The translations under genes were made by a program, and so were the position numbers. 60,000 nucleotides of DNA from Takakia lepidozioides (lineage: Eukaryota; Streptophyta; Takakiopsida; Takakiales; Takakiaceae), in the NCBI GenBank assembly GCA_030704615.1, contig CM060733.1, positions 6,946,001 through 7,006,000 of the forward strand, in the 5' to 3' direction. How positions within the stretch are numbered: position 1 is the stretch's first letter; the number at the start of each line of letters is the position of its first letter. Shown here in pieces: positions 13,741 through 26,065 of the stretch. The notes under the pieces were generated by a model. That model searched no databases. It saw only the letters and a program-made list of their open reading frames with translations, and was not told the DNA's origin.

Positions 13741-16060
13741 TACAATTAATGAAGAAAAAGAAAAATAGGAATACGATTAAGAGAATAGTCCGTCAAAGTA
13801 ATAAAGAAATGTACTGGATATTGCTGGCCGTACGAAATCTGGAGGAAAGGGGTTGGTCGCCGGACACGTGTGGGAAGGCGGGGTGGCAGAGCAGGCGCGC
13901 AAATTACAGGGCTGGTAATAATGCATGGTTAGAGGGTGGTCAGGTTGACGCATGGTTAGAGAGCGTAAGCATGATGAGAGGGAAAGTAACCGGGGTTGGG
14001 GGAGCGGAAAAGGGGGCGGCGGGGAAAGGTGCAGGAGGCGGAGTAGGAGGGACACGGAAGAGTACGGTGGGGGGGTGTTTGTCGTGTGCGGTTGGTAGGT
14101 TGATAGGGGGGTGGCAGGCATCAAGCTTGCGCGCGCATCGCTCAGCGAGGGCCCGCCATCGCCATAAGACCCGGCATTGGACTGCGAGCAGCGAGCAGCT
14201 TGTGGTAAAGGTCGGAAAGGGCCGGCGGCCAGGTAGAGTGCGGGGGAAGCACCGAGGAGGAACAAGCCAAAGAATGCAGCGGGTCAGAAAGGCGGGGTGA
14301 CATTGTAGCATTTCGTGGCTGGTTTGTTTGTCCCGCCTGTGTCGTCGCGTTACGGGGGCGGATCTTCGTCCGTCTTTACCCCACGGCAGGTCGTCTTCTC
14401 CCCGCAGTGGGCATGTAAACAACTGTACATCGCAGGCTTGAATTGCCAGGGGCTGGTGGAGAACTCGCAGTCGATGATTCCTGGACAGACTTACTTGCAA
14501 GGATTTTCAATCGCTTCGGACTTGGGGATCGCACCGGGGGGCTCCCAGATGCTCTTCTTACCGGGAGAGAGGAATTGCTATAGAGCCAAAGGTGGCGAGG
14601 GGGATGTCACCAGCGATTTTTCGCGGGGCTATGCGTCTAGTGGAAGCGAAGAGATAAGCCAAGTTGAGTTAGATCGGTCGGCTCTAAGGAAGAAGAGAGG
14701 CAGCCAGAAGGCAGTTTGTGGAGGGGAGACACTGAGGAAACGTACTGGTACGATCTAGAGATTTCACGGCTGTTAAATCTTCTTCCTCAGACTGCGCAGC
14801 TGCTGTTCTTTTGCTGGATGCTTTCGTCGTTTTCTTTTTCTTCCCCTCTAGGATGTGCCTGTGAACGTAGATGCATCAGAGGACATTTAGTAGATGATGC
14901 ACGAAAACACTAAGTTTGCAAGGTTTTGCTTTGAAGATAGCAGTTAAGATTTTCATGGACGTGGTCGGCGATGGCATTGCTGCGGCTTCCCAGTATCCTC
15001 TTCCACCTCGGAGCTTTGCAGCAATTCCTGGCCAGCAAACGCTTTGGTATTATGTAATGCAATGATCTTAAAGTTCTTAAATAGGTGAGTTCCCTTCCCG
15101 AAAATCACGATCACACCTACTGGAAACCTTCTATCTCTCTTTACACTGTAATGATGTGATACTCACTGAAGAAGATGGATCCTAAGAAATAGTCTGTTCT
15201 AGATAGTTGTTCTACAGGCTGATTACCTTGCTTGCCAGGGACGAAGACAACTAAATATGATTTCTAGAGTGCCTCAAGAGCTCCAGGCTCTACGAACATC
15301 GGGCAGACCAGACCATCCCCTGCACCGTCGCAACATCAGTTTTACCCAGGCTGAATCCAAATGGCTGCTGGAAGAGGAGGCTCGGGTGCAAAGATTACCG
15401 TACTAACTGAAAGATGGGAGAGTCCAGTACAGGCTCTGACAGTTCATGTTTAATCATGCTGCTGATGCAGACTGCCAAGATGCGCATGTAAAGAGGGAGG
15501 CATTGGAGTCGTCGTTTGGAAAGGAGAGCTTCAAAGAGGTTTCTTGCACCCACGGTGTAGGCTCTAAAGTACGTCCACACCAGACGCATCAAGTCTATGT
15601 GATTGGAAGTACGCCGCGGGTGCCGCATGTGACATGTTTTGATATGTAAGCCAGGGCTGATCTGCTTGTGTCGACGACATATTGCAGGTCTCATGGCTCA
15701 TTAACAGATTGTGAGAGGTGGATAGAGAAAGCCAACGGGGGATTGGGCCGGGGCAAGGAGGATATAAGGCATGCTATATGGTTGCGAACCTTGTTTGAAT
15801 GTGATGCTTGTAGTGGGAAAGTTCCACAAAGTTAGATCTTCAGGGAATGTAGGAGGAGAGAGGTGCATGTAGGCTGACATCCATGGTTGCCAAAGTGTCC
15901 TAACAACTCAGATCTAGGCAGGTTTTCTTGAGCGTAGAATTGCCGATTTTTAATGAAGTGCACAAGCAGACTGCATCAAAGTTGAGAATAAAGCTGAACG
16001 TTCAGAGATCTATTCTGCATACCCTGGTATAGCTGACACTTCCTCGCCCTCCCTGTTGCA
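13741..16060. other. GC-rich block with overlapping ORFs, possible promoter/5' exons of the trihelix-like gene
   Basis: Around 13.85-14.75 kb the composition turns GC-rich and long ORFs run on both strands at once (13749-14300 +, 13777-14265 and 13940-14500 -). That is typical of GC-rich non-coding DNA such as a promoter or 5' UTR. The ORF 14315-14758 (+) could be an upstream exon of the gene at 16-17.7 kb, but I cannot link it by a consistent splice. No domain is recognised. Confidence 0.35.
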
Positions 16061-16066
16061 CAACTA

Positions 16067-17697
16067 ATGCAGGTGGGAAAGAAGAGGCTCAAAAGGAAGA
16101 AACGGATTGGATCTGAGTCAAACCTCAAGACCCGGGTGTGTGTGGACTCCTTAGATTCTGCACAGACAGTATCCTCAGATTCTGAATCTGGGGAAAAGTG
16201 GGAGGCTGCCAACAAGAAACGGAAAAAAGTTGGACAAGATGCATCCAGCAATGCCCCATGGACTGGAGAGTCTGTACAGTTTCTGTTTGAGACATATGCT
16301 GCTGTCCGTCAGCGGTTATGGGAGGAGAGTAATGGTGAGGTCAAATACCAGAAAAAATGGACACCAATTCTCAGAGCCATGGAGCAGAGATTTGGAAAGC
16401 ATTTCAGCAAGAAACAGTGCCAGAGCAAGTATTGGAGTGTTCGGCGTGAGTGCACAGATTACCGGTAACATGTCTCAAAACATTATCCCTCGCCTATATG
16501 CTAGACGCAACATTTATTTATCCCTCAAATGCTTACAAGGCTTCGTGCTGGACCCTTAACTTTAGTCTTTTTCTACCTTTAAGGTCTTGTCAAAACATGC
16601 TCATCAACGAATGGAGTTTACACATGCAGGTATTGACCCCCTGGATGATTCACAGAAACGGTCTGTTGTGGCTTGGAAGGGTAGAGTAGTGGCGAAAGAC
16701 ATCTGGTAGATAATACTCACATGATTGACTCCCTAGAGATCATGGTTTTGAGAAAGTCTCCTTCAAGTCGATCAGATGTCCTGTGTAGGAGCTGTAGATT
16801 TAACGAGAAGTCTGAATTACATGGCAGTGAGAAAGTTCAAGGGAATGATTTCGGGTTGTAGTAAGGTAGAGCTGTTTTGCCAGTAGTGCTGATTGGGTAT
16901 GTGGACCTATTCAATGATTTCAGCTTTCAGTCATCTTATTGTTCAATATGTTGCCTTATGTTTCAGCTTCATGTCTGCGAAGATTGCACGCTCTGACCCA
17001 TCCTGGAATCATAGCATTGTCGGGAGAGAGCTTCTGAAACCCAAGTTCTATGACGCATGGTACAAAGTCTCTGGGAAAGATAAGGCCTTGCAGCCAGAAG
17101 GGGAAGGTGCCGCCTCCCATGGGAAAGAGGGGCCTACTGACCAAGCTCTCCAAATCCGGGCTCTTAATGAGCATGCATGGAGATGTCAGGAAAAGGAAGA
17201 TCCATCCTCTAACTACCAAGTGGAAGATTGTGGTAGTGCCTTAAGAGAGATGCAGCGGCTGATGCAAGTGCAGCTTCAGGTAAAGTTTCACCATCCCGTT
17301 GGTAAAGTTTTGCTATGGAAGTGAAAGTGTCCACCATACTCATCACTGCTGCAACCACTAGGGTGAATTTGCAGAAGATTATATGGTAGAGATAAGGACA
17401 GACCATACTAAATTTGAAAAATAAACTAGTGTAGATCCAAGCTTGTGTGCGCAGGCGTCAGAAAAGAGGGAGGAGGCCATGAAGTACCGCACTGAGCTCA
17501 TGATGGAGGTCCTAACACAGCATATGGAGCATGTGGAAAAAAGAGTGGGCAGTTTCGAAGAAGGTCGGCAGCCCCAGCTCTATTTGCTTGAACGCATCAA
17601 CCACAAGCTAGAGAAAGTGCTGGATGGCTTCACGACATTGAGTGAAAATCTCTCCACCATTTCATTTCGAATCTCCAAGTGTATGGAGGCCCAGTGA
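16067..17697 (+). CDS. Trihelix/Myb-SANT-like DNA-binding protein, spliced
   Basis: Probable nuclear DNA-binding protein. Exon 1 (16067 to about 16464) starts with a basic stretch (KKRLKRKKR, a likely nuclear signal). A Myb/SANT-like or trihelix helix set follows, with conserved aromatics (PWTGESVQFLFETY, KYQKKWTPILRAM, FSKKQCQSKYWSVRRE). Later exons are 16584-16705 (VVAWKGRVVAKDI), 16967-17279 (ending LREMQRLMQVQLQ) and 17455-17697. The last exon is a charged coiled-coil-like tail (REEAMKYRTELMMEVLTQHM) ending at TGA. Phases close for exons 2-3-4, but I found no GT-AG pair that joins exon 1 to exon 2 in frame. An additional exon, a different start or a frameshift therefore remains possible. 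The ATG at 16067 itself sits in an AATGCAG that may be a splice acceptor, so upstream exons are likely. A domesticated Harbinger-type Myb-like protein is an alternative. Confidence 0.6.
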
Positions 17698-18266
17698 TCT
17701 GACAAAAACTACCCTGTGTACATTTTGCTTTGTCTAGTGGAAGTTCTATCTTGTTTGGTTATCATACGGTGCGTTTTTGGCAATACACTTGTTTTGGCTC
17801 TTCAATTAGAGAGCAAACCGAGCAAGTAGTTGATGCATTTGAGTCTCTAAAGCTCGTCAGTTTTTGTTAATCAAGGTGGCTGTTCTACAGGAATCAAGAA
17901 ATGTTAGCTATTTCTGATTGCTCATACTCAATCCTTTGGATCGTATTACTGTCAAATGAGTATTTGATTCAATTCAGAGCTTACTAGGCTCTCACATTGA
18001 TAGGTTTGATTTGTCCTTGTAATTCATCGGCATTACAGTCATTTCACTTTTAACTATGTTTTGATTGTTGGCTGATTAGAAGCAGTGGTTACTATCAGCC
18101 ATATTGAAATGCATCTCTTAGGAAGTACTGGGATGCAAATTGTTCATAACATCTTGACCTCATTTTGGTAAGCCTCCTCATCATGAAACGGCCTTGCTGA
18201 ATCCAAACTGCCAGGCCTTGCTGCCAGCATACCCTAGCATACTTTTTGAAATGAACGAGGGTCAGA
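17698..18266. other. 3' flank of the trihelix-like gene
   Basis: AT-rich sequence after the stop codon. It probably contains the 3' UTR; no other feature is recognised. Confidence 0.4.
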
Positions 18267-18270
18267 TATA

Positions 18271-18954
18271 CCTTAGGTTCATAGCAGATTAGGCACAAAT
18301 TAAATTTTAAAAAAAGTGCCCAAGCAAATCTGTGATTTTTCAAGATTTATGCCTTAAAGGTTGGAAAAATAATATGAAAGTGCCTAATTCAGTAAAATTG
18401 TCTATAAAAATCCTACTCTATATAATTTGTATTGAAAATAAAAAACAAATGCCTCCATAAATGTTCAAAAAGTATAGGCCAATCCGTAGGTCCATACAAC
18501 CTCCAAAGGACCTTCGAATGAGTCTTGAACATCCTACATATGCTCATCACTGAAGTCTTCATCCCCATTCAAGTCAGGTACGTCTGAGATGTGCAAATTT
18601 CCAAGGGGGCTCATGCTCATGCTCTCAGCAGCAAGATAGAAATCTGGTACCTCTCAGGAACTAATAGTCCTTTCCACTTCCACTTGAAGAGCTCTGGTTG
18701 AAACAAAGGCTCCGATGCCATCTCCATTAAAAAAGACTTTTTTTTAGGGTTTGTCTTGGGGAAGAAGAGAGAGGGTACGTGAGGCCTTTGGGGATGGAAG
18801 GAGAAGTTCCAAGTGATGAAAGGTGCCTAACTTCAAAAATTATGGATGAAAAGTGTTTGATTTACATAAATCTTTTTTGAAAGTGCCTAAAAAGAATATT
18901 TCAAATTTAATAATTATTAGACACTGGGGTGCCTAATCTGCTATGAACCTAGGG
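18271..18954. mobile_element. 684-bp MITE with 26-bp terminal inverted repeats
   Basis: The left end (18271-18296) and right end (18929-18954) are inverted copies of a 26-bp repeat containing TTCATAGCAGATTAGGCAC, with one mismatch in the outermost bases. TATA directly flanks both sides (18267-18270 and 18955-18958) and is the probable target duplication. The interior is AT-rich and non-coding, with poly-T near 18737. It is a non-autonomous DNA transposon. The short TA-rich target suggests a Tc1/mariner- or Harbinger-like mobiliser, but the superfamily is not settled. Confidence 0.75.
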
Positions 18955-18958
18955 TATA

Positions 18959-20436
18959 AGCACCAGTTATGATCTATCATTTATGTGTAGGATAACGATG
19001 TCCCCCAAAACAACTTGGAATACCATCATCCCCCTCTGTCGATCAGTCTATCGCTTCACATTCAATGGGGCGAGTGCTCACCCATGACCGCTGATAGAGA
19101 GAGACAGAGGGGTCAATCCTTTGGTTAGATAGCTCCTGCTCTTAAACACGGGCCTATTTTGGTTGCCTTGACAAACCAATCTTCACGTGCAACACCAATA
19201 ATCTTAAATGTGCAAGGAGTACTTCTAAACAGATGTTGCAAACTGAAATGTAAACCTGTTGGAGAGCCATCTTTGTGGGAAAATGAAATGAAATGGTCCT
19301 TTATAACGAAAAGAGCTCCTTGTAGACCGTTGCTGTTACTCGTCAAACTGAAAGGCTTGGTGTTTGAGGGGAACCAACTTGAACAGGCTGCAACAGTGTG
19401 GAAGAAGCTTACTGAAGTGCCTCAATGCAACTTGAAATTTCAGATATGCCCCTATGCCTCCGCACCATCCTCCAGCAAATCACAATCTTACTACCTCTTC
19501 ATTCCTTTCTTTCAGCATGTGCCATTCCTCCAATCTCAACTTCACAGTGCTTGTATGCTCAAGTCTGTTACATTGTAATGGCATGATGTCTTCTTGAACT
19601 ACACTATGTTATCGTGCATCTGTCAGGCATCTCCTTCTACAAAGTTAAATATCTTGACAAACAAATTGTAAACAGCAAGTTGAATAGAGAGGTAGCTATT
19701 AATTGGACTAGCAAGTTTCAGTCCAGTCCCCATCTTTCAGGGTTTTTTCCAGCAGATGCAAGGGTGCTGTCACTGTTCTGCCAAATACCCCTTGCAGGGA
19801 GACAAGTCTGGCAGAATACCTTCTCTTCAGATTATTGTATGATAGATTCATAACCTGACAATCTACTCTATCCTTATACCCTCCCATACCACCTTGGAAA
19901 TGTCTTTGTGAATGAAAACATCGGTGGGCTTCAAGTAGACTAATCACATTCCTCCCCTCCAGCAATATCCCCACAATTGCTGTTAGGGAAAATTATGCTA
20001 ATTTGTATGCTTGGTGTTACATGGTCAGATGAGTTACGTTGAGTATGCCAGACAAACAGACGGCTGCACATAGAAGCAGTATCATAAGGTTAACTCTGCC
20101 TATGTGTGACTTCACAAAAGCATCAGCTTGGGACACTTAAGCTTGGAATGGAATCCAGAACATGAACCGGTCATCAGTTTGAAGCAAAATCCTTTCCACA
20201 ACTAAAAAACTTGCATAAAAGACTGAACTTTGGACTTCAAATGCTAAGATTCTGTGAAGAATGCCACAGCATGATAGATTCATAGATTCCTGGACTACAG
20301 AACTGAAAAAACTATCTGGTTGCAAATGGGCTTAGGTCCATGGCGCCAGCGGCTAGATCAAGCAAATTATCAGTACAAAATTTTGTCTACATGCACACTC
20401 CACATCCCCTCTCACCCATCAGTACAACTAGGGAAG
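18959..20436. other. Unassigned intergenic DNA
   Basis: Short ORFs only (for example 19159-19578 +). No domain, RNA gene or repeat structure was recognised. Confidence 0.35.
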
Positions 20437-21490
20437 TAGAGAATGTACTCATAAGACGTTGCTGACGTCGGTAGGAAGACTTACCTTGATATAAAACAAT
20501 GATCCAGTTTTCCAGATATCCTCTAGAAATCCCTTCATGCGAGCATCGATCTGCTGTGTGTGGTTTGCCCAATAACTAGGCCCCAGAAGGGCCTGGGCTT
20601 TTGGCTCAGCCTCGAGACTTCCAAAGTTGGTAAACAGAGGTGCAGGCACAATTCCCTTGATAGATTTGAGGAGAGCGTCTCTCTGGCGAGAGAACCCCGG
20701 ACAGTGACTCAGGAAATGAATACTGTCTTCAGGTTGCCCACACAATGGGCAATTGCCCTCTCCCTTTCCTCTCTGCTTCTGTTTGCTGTTCAAAGGTAGG
20801 CTTCCCGCCCCGAGTTTAAATTTCAGTCTAGAGCCGAGAGTGGGTAGACCCCTGAGGTCATCCATGATGTCCTCCCCATGTCAGAGACTGGAAACAAGTT
20901 CAGGGAAGTTTTCTGCCTAACTTCATTTTCATCCGACAGTTTCCTGGCAACAGACATGGCTTTGGACACTACAGCCTCTAAGTCAGAGTTATCCAGCAGG
21001 GTCAAGACTTGCAGATTCAGATTCAGATTAACTTAGGATATCTGATGTTGGACATATGTTGCAGCTGACCCCACCATATGACCTTTAATTCATCTCGTCG
21101 GGAGCTTAAGGAAGGGATGCCAAACTCACCCCAAACAGCCACATTGGCTATTTTGGAGCATGCTGACATGCACTCCTTAAGCACCCCCACTTGAATGGAT
21201 TCTAGAGACTTAGCCTGGTTGGAGTTATCAACCCATATTGCAGATGCGTACTCCAAGGCAGGTCTAATAACATGACAAAGCATGGTTTTCTTGACCTCAG
21301 AGTTGATCCCTCTGCAGTGGAAAAATTTAGTGAGACCCAGCGATTTGCCCTTGCCAGTTTGAACAACTGTGCATCCCAGTTACAGTTGGATGAAAACTCA
21401 ACGCCCAGGTATGTGTAGGAAGGGAGGACCGGAATCTCTTGGCTATCCCACTGCCACTTGAGACCACTTGGAATGAAAGGAGACAGATTT
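20437..21490 (-). mobile_element. LINE (non-LTR retrotransposon) 3' fragment, degenerate
   Basis: Read on the minus strand, the order matches the C-terminal part of a plant LINE ORF2. First comes an RT-connection segment with a YTYLGVEFSSNCNWDAQ stretch (about 21380-21440). Then RPALEYASAIW and KSLESIQVGVLKE, followed by GIPSLSSRRDELKVIWWG (21023-21283). Last comes a zf-RVT-like CPLCGQPEDSIHFLSHC in the 138-residue ORF 20449-20865. The frame is interrupted between these parts, so the copy is dead. It ends at 20437-20464 with a motif (ending GTACTCATAAGACGTTG on +) that recurs elsewhere in the window. A related copy lies at 28.9-30.1 kb in the other orientation. Confidence 0.75.
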
Positions 21491-24400
21491 GAATAAACAG
21501 ATGGACTTCAAGCTAACCACAGATATCTAAGACCGGAATGCAAAGAACTGTCAATTCTCATGGGCAAGCGCGACGAGGTTGTGAGTTTGTATTTGCCAAC
21601 TGACATCCCAGTCCAGTGGGATTTCTGCACTCAGTGTACAGACTAGTCAGTCAATTGGTTACTATGTTGAGATCAGTGACTTTGGTGATTATAGCATGGG
21701 TGGTGGTGGGTGGTGGCAGCTGCTGCTGTGGCTTGTGCTTGTCAGCTCATTGAACACATCAGGTGTGCTCCTGCCTCCTGCAGTAAGGGTGCCTGCTTGG
21801 CAATCCTTCTCTTGTCCTTGTGTACATTGTCCTTTTGCCTGGCCACAAATTTTGATCTTCGTACCTCTGTGTTTGTTCTTCATATTTCTGTTGTGGGTTT
21901 TGTCACCAAGGCACGTTGGTGTGTAGGCACAAGGCGTTGGTAGCAGCAGTGCTGATATCTTGTAATGATGCCCTGCAAGCACTATGGCAATTTTTGGCCT
22001 GACTCTGGTGGGTTAAAAGTTAAAAACCCCTTTGGCTCAAGGACGTTAGTACCTGTGGTAGTATAAGGATTTCTCATTGCAAACATTCACAGGGAGCAGG
22101 CAATGAGTGTCCGTTCCATATCCCTCCTCTTTCCTGAAATAACAGCAATTCCGAATCAGAACTCATGAAGTCACGAGGAAGAACTACTCAGAATCATACC
22201 ACAAACTCCTAAGAGTTCCAGTCTCATCCCCTCCCCCCCCCCCCCCCCGCCCCCAGATAAAAACTAACAAGAGAAACTAAACAGTAAACCCCTTGATCTT
22301 CCATTTTTGAGCTTTATCCATGACCAGGGAAGCTACAAGTAGTGCAACTATGAAACAAACTTTTACAGAAATGTTGAGGTGCCTTCAATCAATGTCCTGC
22401 TCTACTGATTAGTATGCTTGTGAGTTCTCTAGCACGGGAAACCAAGCACCAAGTCAATCTCTCTCTCTCTCCGCCCAAACTGGGCCTGGGGTCTATGGCC
22501 ACAAAGCTACAGCAAACAACGTCTTATGAGTACATTCTCTCTATCGATCTATCTTTTCCCTCAATGGATCACCTAACCCCCTTGTGTTCAGAAATTGTCA
22601 CAGTACCCATCAGGGTTTCTGTAAGTGTTTACCAATACGAACCATGCATTACCTAGAGGCAACTAGACGTGAGTCAAACACCTCGCCGTTAGTCCTGAGG
22701 TAGTGAGTGAGATGCCTTTGCTTTACTGCATGACAACCACCACTCCCTGTCTATTTCTTTACAAGTCATGGTCAGAGCACTTCCCTGCTCATCTGCACCC
22801 TGTCTAATTCTTTAGATATTGTCATTTTGAAGATGAGCAGAGAACAGCTGAAGGAGCATTACATTACTGTTGCAGTATGGTTACAAACAAGGTATATCTA
22901 GTATCCACTGTCCATTAGTCTGAAGCGCTACGCAAGAAAGAGGACACTTTGAATTGGTTACATGGACTTATCTCAACCTGTGAATTCTATCTGCTTCCCG
23001 TTGTGCTGTATCTTAATGTATTATTCCAAGCTCCTGAGCTAGTGTAGCCTAATTTTAACACATAAGCACTCTCTGAACTTTCTTATGCCTGACTTTGCAG
23101 AGATAACCAGACACCAAGTTCTCCCAAGCTTATGCAGACAACTCTTAATGAAGCGTACATCAGAATAGAAACACCGCTCAAGCACCACAATCAGCTCTGA
23201 TCAATTCAGCATTCCGTGGGAAAAATTCCCTAATCAGGGCATTCTAAGTGCACCATCACTCTGTACCCCAAATTTCAGACAATTCACTACAAAAATGTTT
23301 CCTAGACACTCCCCACTTCAGTAGAGTTGCACGAAAGCCTTACCAGGATAGAATCATCGTAACTACACTGGACCACTTCTGTCTTACGCCCTGACACACT
23401 CACATCAACGAGTCAGAGTGAAGTGGCCCAGGCTTCGTCATCGTCGGAACTAACATGTTAAGGAAAAAACCCACTCACCCAACAGAATAGAGCAAGATAT
23501 TACCAAGGCAGGTGAAACACAACGCTGGCGAAAGAGAACCAGATAGACTGACAACGAACGTCTCCATCTCTAATAATTGGCCACCAACTGAGAAAGGGGT
23601 AGAAAAACTTTACCTGGATGGAGGTCACAAGGCTTGGAAGACACGGGAATTCGTGGTGCGTCCATGCCCAAAGGAACCCCCATTTACCCTTGCGAAGAAG
23701 ACAAAGAAGATAGCTACTACGCCACGTCCTGTCCTGTCCCTCCTACGGCACTCAAACAGCACCGAATTGCAAGATATAATTAAACTGAACAGTTCACCTA
23801 CCATCCTGAAGTCCCGCACTCCTTTACATCATTTCTCTAACCGCACTCTAACAACTGAGGGGTGCCAGTTGGAATCGCAATTTGAATCTTCAGATTCATT
23901 ACTCTCCTTTCATATGGAGCTCCGAAATGAGGGGGAAAGTGACAAGTGACAACCTATCCAAACAGCCGTCTGCCTCACACCACACGCACACGCGCCAGAT
24001 GTCATATCCAACCAGTCACCTACTCACCAGTGAAGACTCCCACGAGAACGAGAAACATCTTTGTTGATTTGACCAGAGTGTCACGGTCTCACAGAATTTT
24101 CATGGTGGGGGCCAAATTATTTGAGAACAAGGGCCGATCTGCAAGTTCCCAGAACGTGAAGAAGATAGAATATCATTCATTTAGTTGGGAGGTTGTGGGC
24201 CCATGATGGCAGTCGGTGGTAAGTTACATGGTACGAGAACACAGGTATCCTATCGGAGTACTCTAGCATTCACTCTCTCTCTCTCCCACAAGAATGTGTG
24301 GAAGGGGGTGTGCTGCATCTCCTTCTGGCATTTCAACTGTGACCGATGGGCGAGAAAAAACAAGCAAGTAAAATGCTGATCTTGGTTTGGTTGAGCTGTC

Positions 24401-24840
24401 TCTAGTCATCTTGTCGTACATAGTTGGTGCGACCAGAGCTTAAATCCAATACTTGCGAGTGTGACTCTTTAGCTGTGGAGTCTGGTAGATGTAAGAGATC
24501 ATAAATATCTACTGTCATTGAGTCTGGTTAAACTTTAGACCTCCTTCGTCGTATTTTCTGTGTCCTGTCCTTGTTCTACGGTGCGCCTTCTGTGGCTTCT
24601 GGCTTTTGCTTTTGCTGGACACACACTTCTTGCTCTACGTTCTATCCTTCTTATGCTGCAGTTCTTTACGAAAAACAGGTTCCTTTATAGTTCAAGACTC
24701 TTCTTGCGCTCAAGGTTCTGTCGCTGGTAGTGTGAATGTTATCTATGATGTGTTTTGAGGTATGTCCTACTTGGAAGTTTGTAGTTATCATGTGAATGTA
24801 TGAGAGATGAACTAGTACTCTCATGCTTTTCCTTACCTCC
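21491..24840. other. Unassigned; contains a LINE tail fragment and a poly-C run
   Basis: A poly-C tract lies at about 22232-22248. The stretch at about 22458-22545 (+) contains a CT repeat followed by a copy of the LINE 3' tail (CAAACAACGTCTTATGAG). ORF 23512-23949 (+, 145 codons) has no recognised motif and a low-complexity Ser/Thr-rich composition; I do not call it a gene. The upstream regulatory region of the F-box gene begins in the last few hundred bases. Confidence 0.35.
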
Positions 24841-24844
24841 TGCC

Positions 24845-24890
24845 TATAAAAGTTCTGCAGTGATCTCTCTCTCTCTCTCTCTCTCTCGAC
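24845..24890 (+). promoter_or_regulatory. TATA box and CT-rich 5' leader of the F-box gene
   Basis: TATAAA at 24845-24850 (context CCTATAAAAG) lies about 70 bases upstream of the ATG at 24917. A (CT)n microsatellite at about 24866-24888 falls between them, as is common in plant 5' UTRs near the transcription start. The start site itself is inferred. Confidence 0.6.
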
Positions 24891-24916
24891 GCCTTGCAAG
24901 CTGAAGAAAGCTTGGA

Positions 24917-26065
24917 ATGAACACTTCTTCTGGTAGCAACTTTCACGAAGAGGAAGTGACAGGGATTGATGTAAAAATATGGGGCAATCTCCCTCAGCAG
25001 CTGGTCGAGAGAATACTCGCATTTTTACCTCTGGACAGTCTCCTCCGGATGCGTGCTGTCTGTAAGAGGTGGAGTGTGGACATCACTGGCTTAGCCAGCT
25101 TTGCCAAGCTTCATGCGAAGGTTTCTCCCACACAAAAACCATGGTTCATCATACGCACAGGAAAGCGTCGATTCTCTGCCTACGATATCAACTCACACAG
25201 GTGGCATGAGTTGTCTGTTTCCTGTCTTCCGGATCCTGACTTACAAGTGCTAGCCTCCTCCAAAGGTTTGCTTTGCTATGGATTCAGATGGGGGGAGGTG
25301 ACTTCCACTGACCTTTATGTGTGCAATCCTGTTACGAGGGTGTGGCGGCATCTACCGCCCCATCCTGTGTCAAAGATGGTGGATCATTTTGGTATGAGCT
25401 ATGATGAAGATTCCAAGGCCTACAGGATTCTCACCATGACTGTCTCAAATACTGGAGCCTCAATTCAAGATGTCTTTGTATACGATTCTGCTACAAATGA
25501 GTGGATGAAAGGGGTCCTTCCAAAATTCTCGATGCACTTCAGCAAGGCGCCTATGGTGTGGAGCAATGGCTGCTTCTATTTTATGGATCGAATTAGGCCG
25601 TTCTGCGAATTATACGAGTACAATTTGGAGCAATCTTTATGGAGCGAGATCCAATCGGCCTTCCCCGAGTTCTTTGAATATGCATCTCTTGCAGAATGTG
25701 AGGGCCGTCTTTTCATGGTGGGCCTTCACAAGGGGTGTCGCAAAATCTGGGAGGTAACCGAAAGGTCATCAGGGATGGAATGGTTAGAGTATGACACACT
25801 GCCATTTGAGTTTCCTAATGAGTTTAGAGTGAAGAGGGTCCCTATCTTTGGAATTGGACGATGTCCCAACAGCAACCCGTTTCGACTCAACTGTATTGGA
25901 AGCAGCAATCTAATCTGTTTCACAAGCAACTTAGACCACACGTGGGTGTTGATATACAATACCTCTCTTAAAACATGGCACTGGGCACCAAAACATGTGA
26001 GTGGCCCAGGGCTTAGTGATTATGCAGGGGTCTCTTTTCAACCCAGCTTGGATGCCCATCCCTAG
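24917..26065 (+). CDS. F-box/kelch-type protein
   Basis: Predicted substrate-recognition subunit of an SCF (SKP1-CUL1-F-box) ubiquitin ligase. The intact 382-codon single-exon ORF has an F-box at about residues 25-65 (LPQQLVERILAFLPLDSLLR, then MRAVCKRW), the surface that binds SKP1-like proteins. A long C-terminal part follows with F-box-associated/kelch-like blades: LLCYG, then LYVCNPVTRVWRHLPPHP, a VYDSATNEWMKG blade, VWSNGCFYFMD and LYEYNLEQSLWSEI. Length and layout resemble plant F-box/kelch proteins of the At5g15710 type. The start is the first in-frame ATG after the TATA box and CT leader. No frameshift is seen, in contrast to the PPR and transposon ORFs. The substrate cannot be read from the sequence. 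The 3' UTR extends past 26066. Confidence 0.9.
   Translation: MNTSSGSNFHEEEVTGIDVKIWGNLPQQLVERILAFLPLDSLLRMRAVCKRWSVDITGLASFAKLHAKVSPTQKPWFIIRTGKRRFSAYDINSHRWHELSVSCLPDPDLQVLASSKGLLCYGFRWGEVTSTDLYVCNPVTRVWRHLPPHPVSKMVDHFGMSYDEDSKAYRILTMTVSNTGASIQDVFVYDSATNEWMKGVLPKFSMHFSKAPMVWSNGCFYFMDRIRPFCELYEYNLEQSLWSEIQSAFPEFFEYASLAECEGRLFMVGLHKGCRKIWEVTERSSGMEWLEYDTLPFEFPNEFRVKRVPIFGIGRCPNSNPFRLNCIGSSNLICFTSNLDHTWVLIYNTSLKTWHWAPKHVSGPGLSDYAGVSFQPSLDAHP

Noticed and set aside
13749-14500. Long ORFs on both strands
   Set aside because: They overlap each other in GC-rich DNA and contain no domain. Fewer stops are expected there by composition.
23512-23949. 145-codon ORF (+)
   Set aside because: No recognisable motif, no promoter or splice context, and composition like non-coding DNA.
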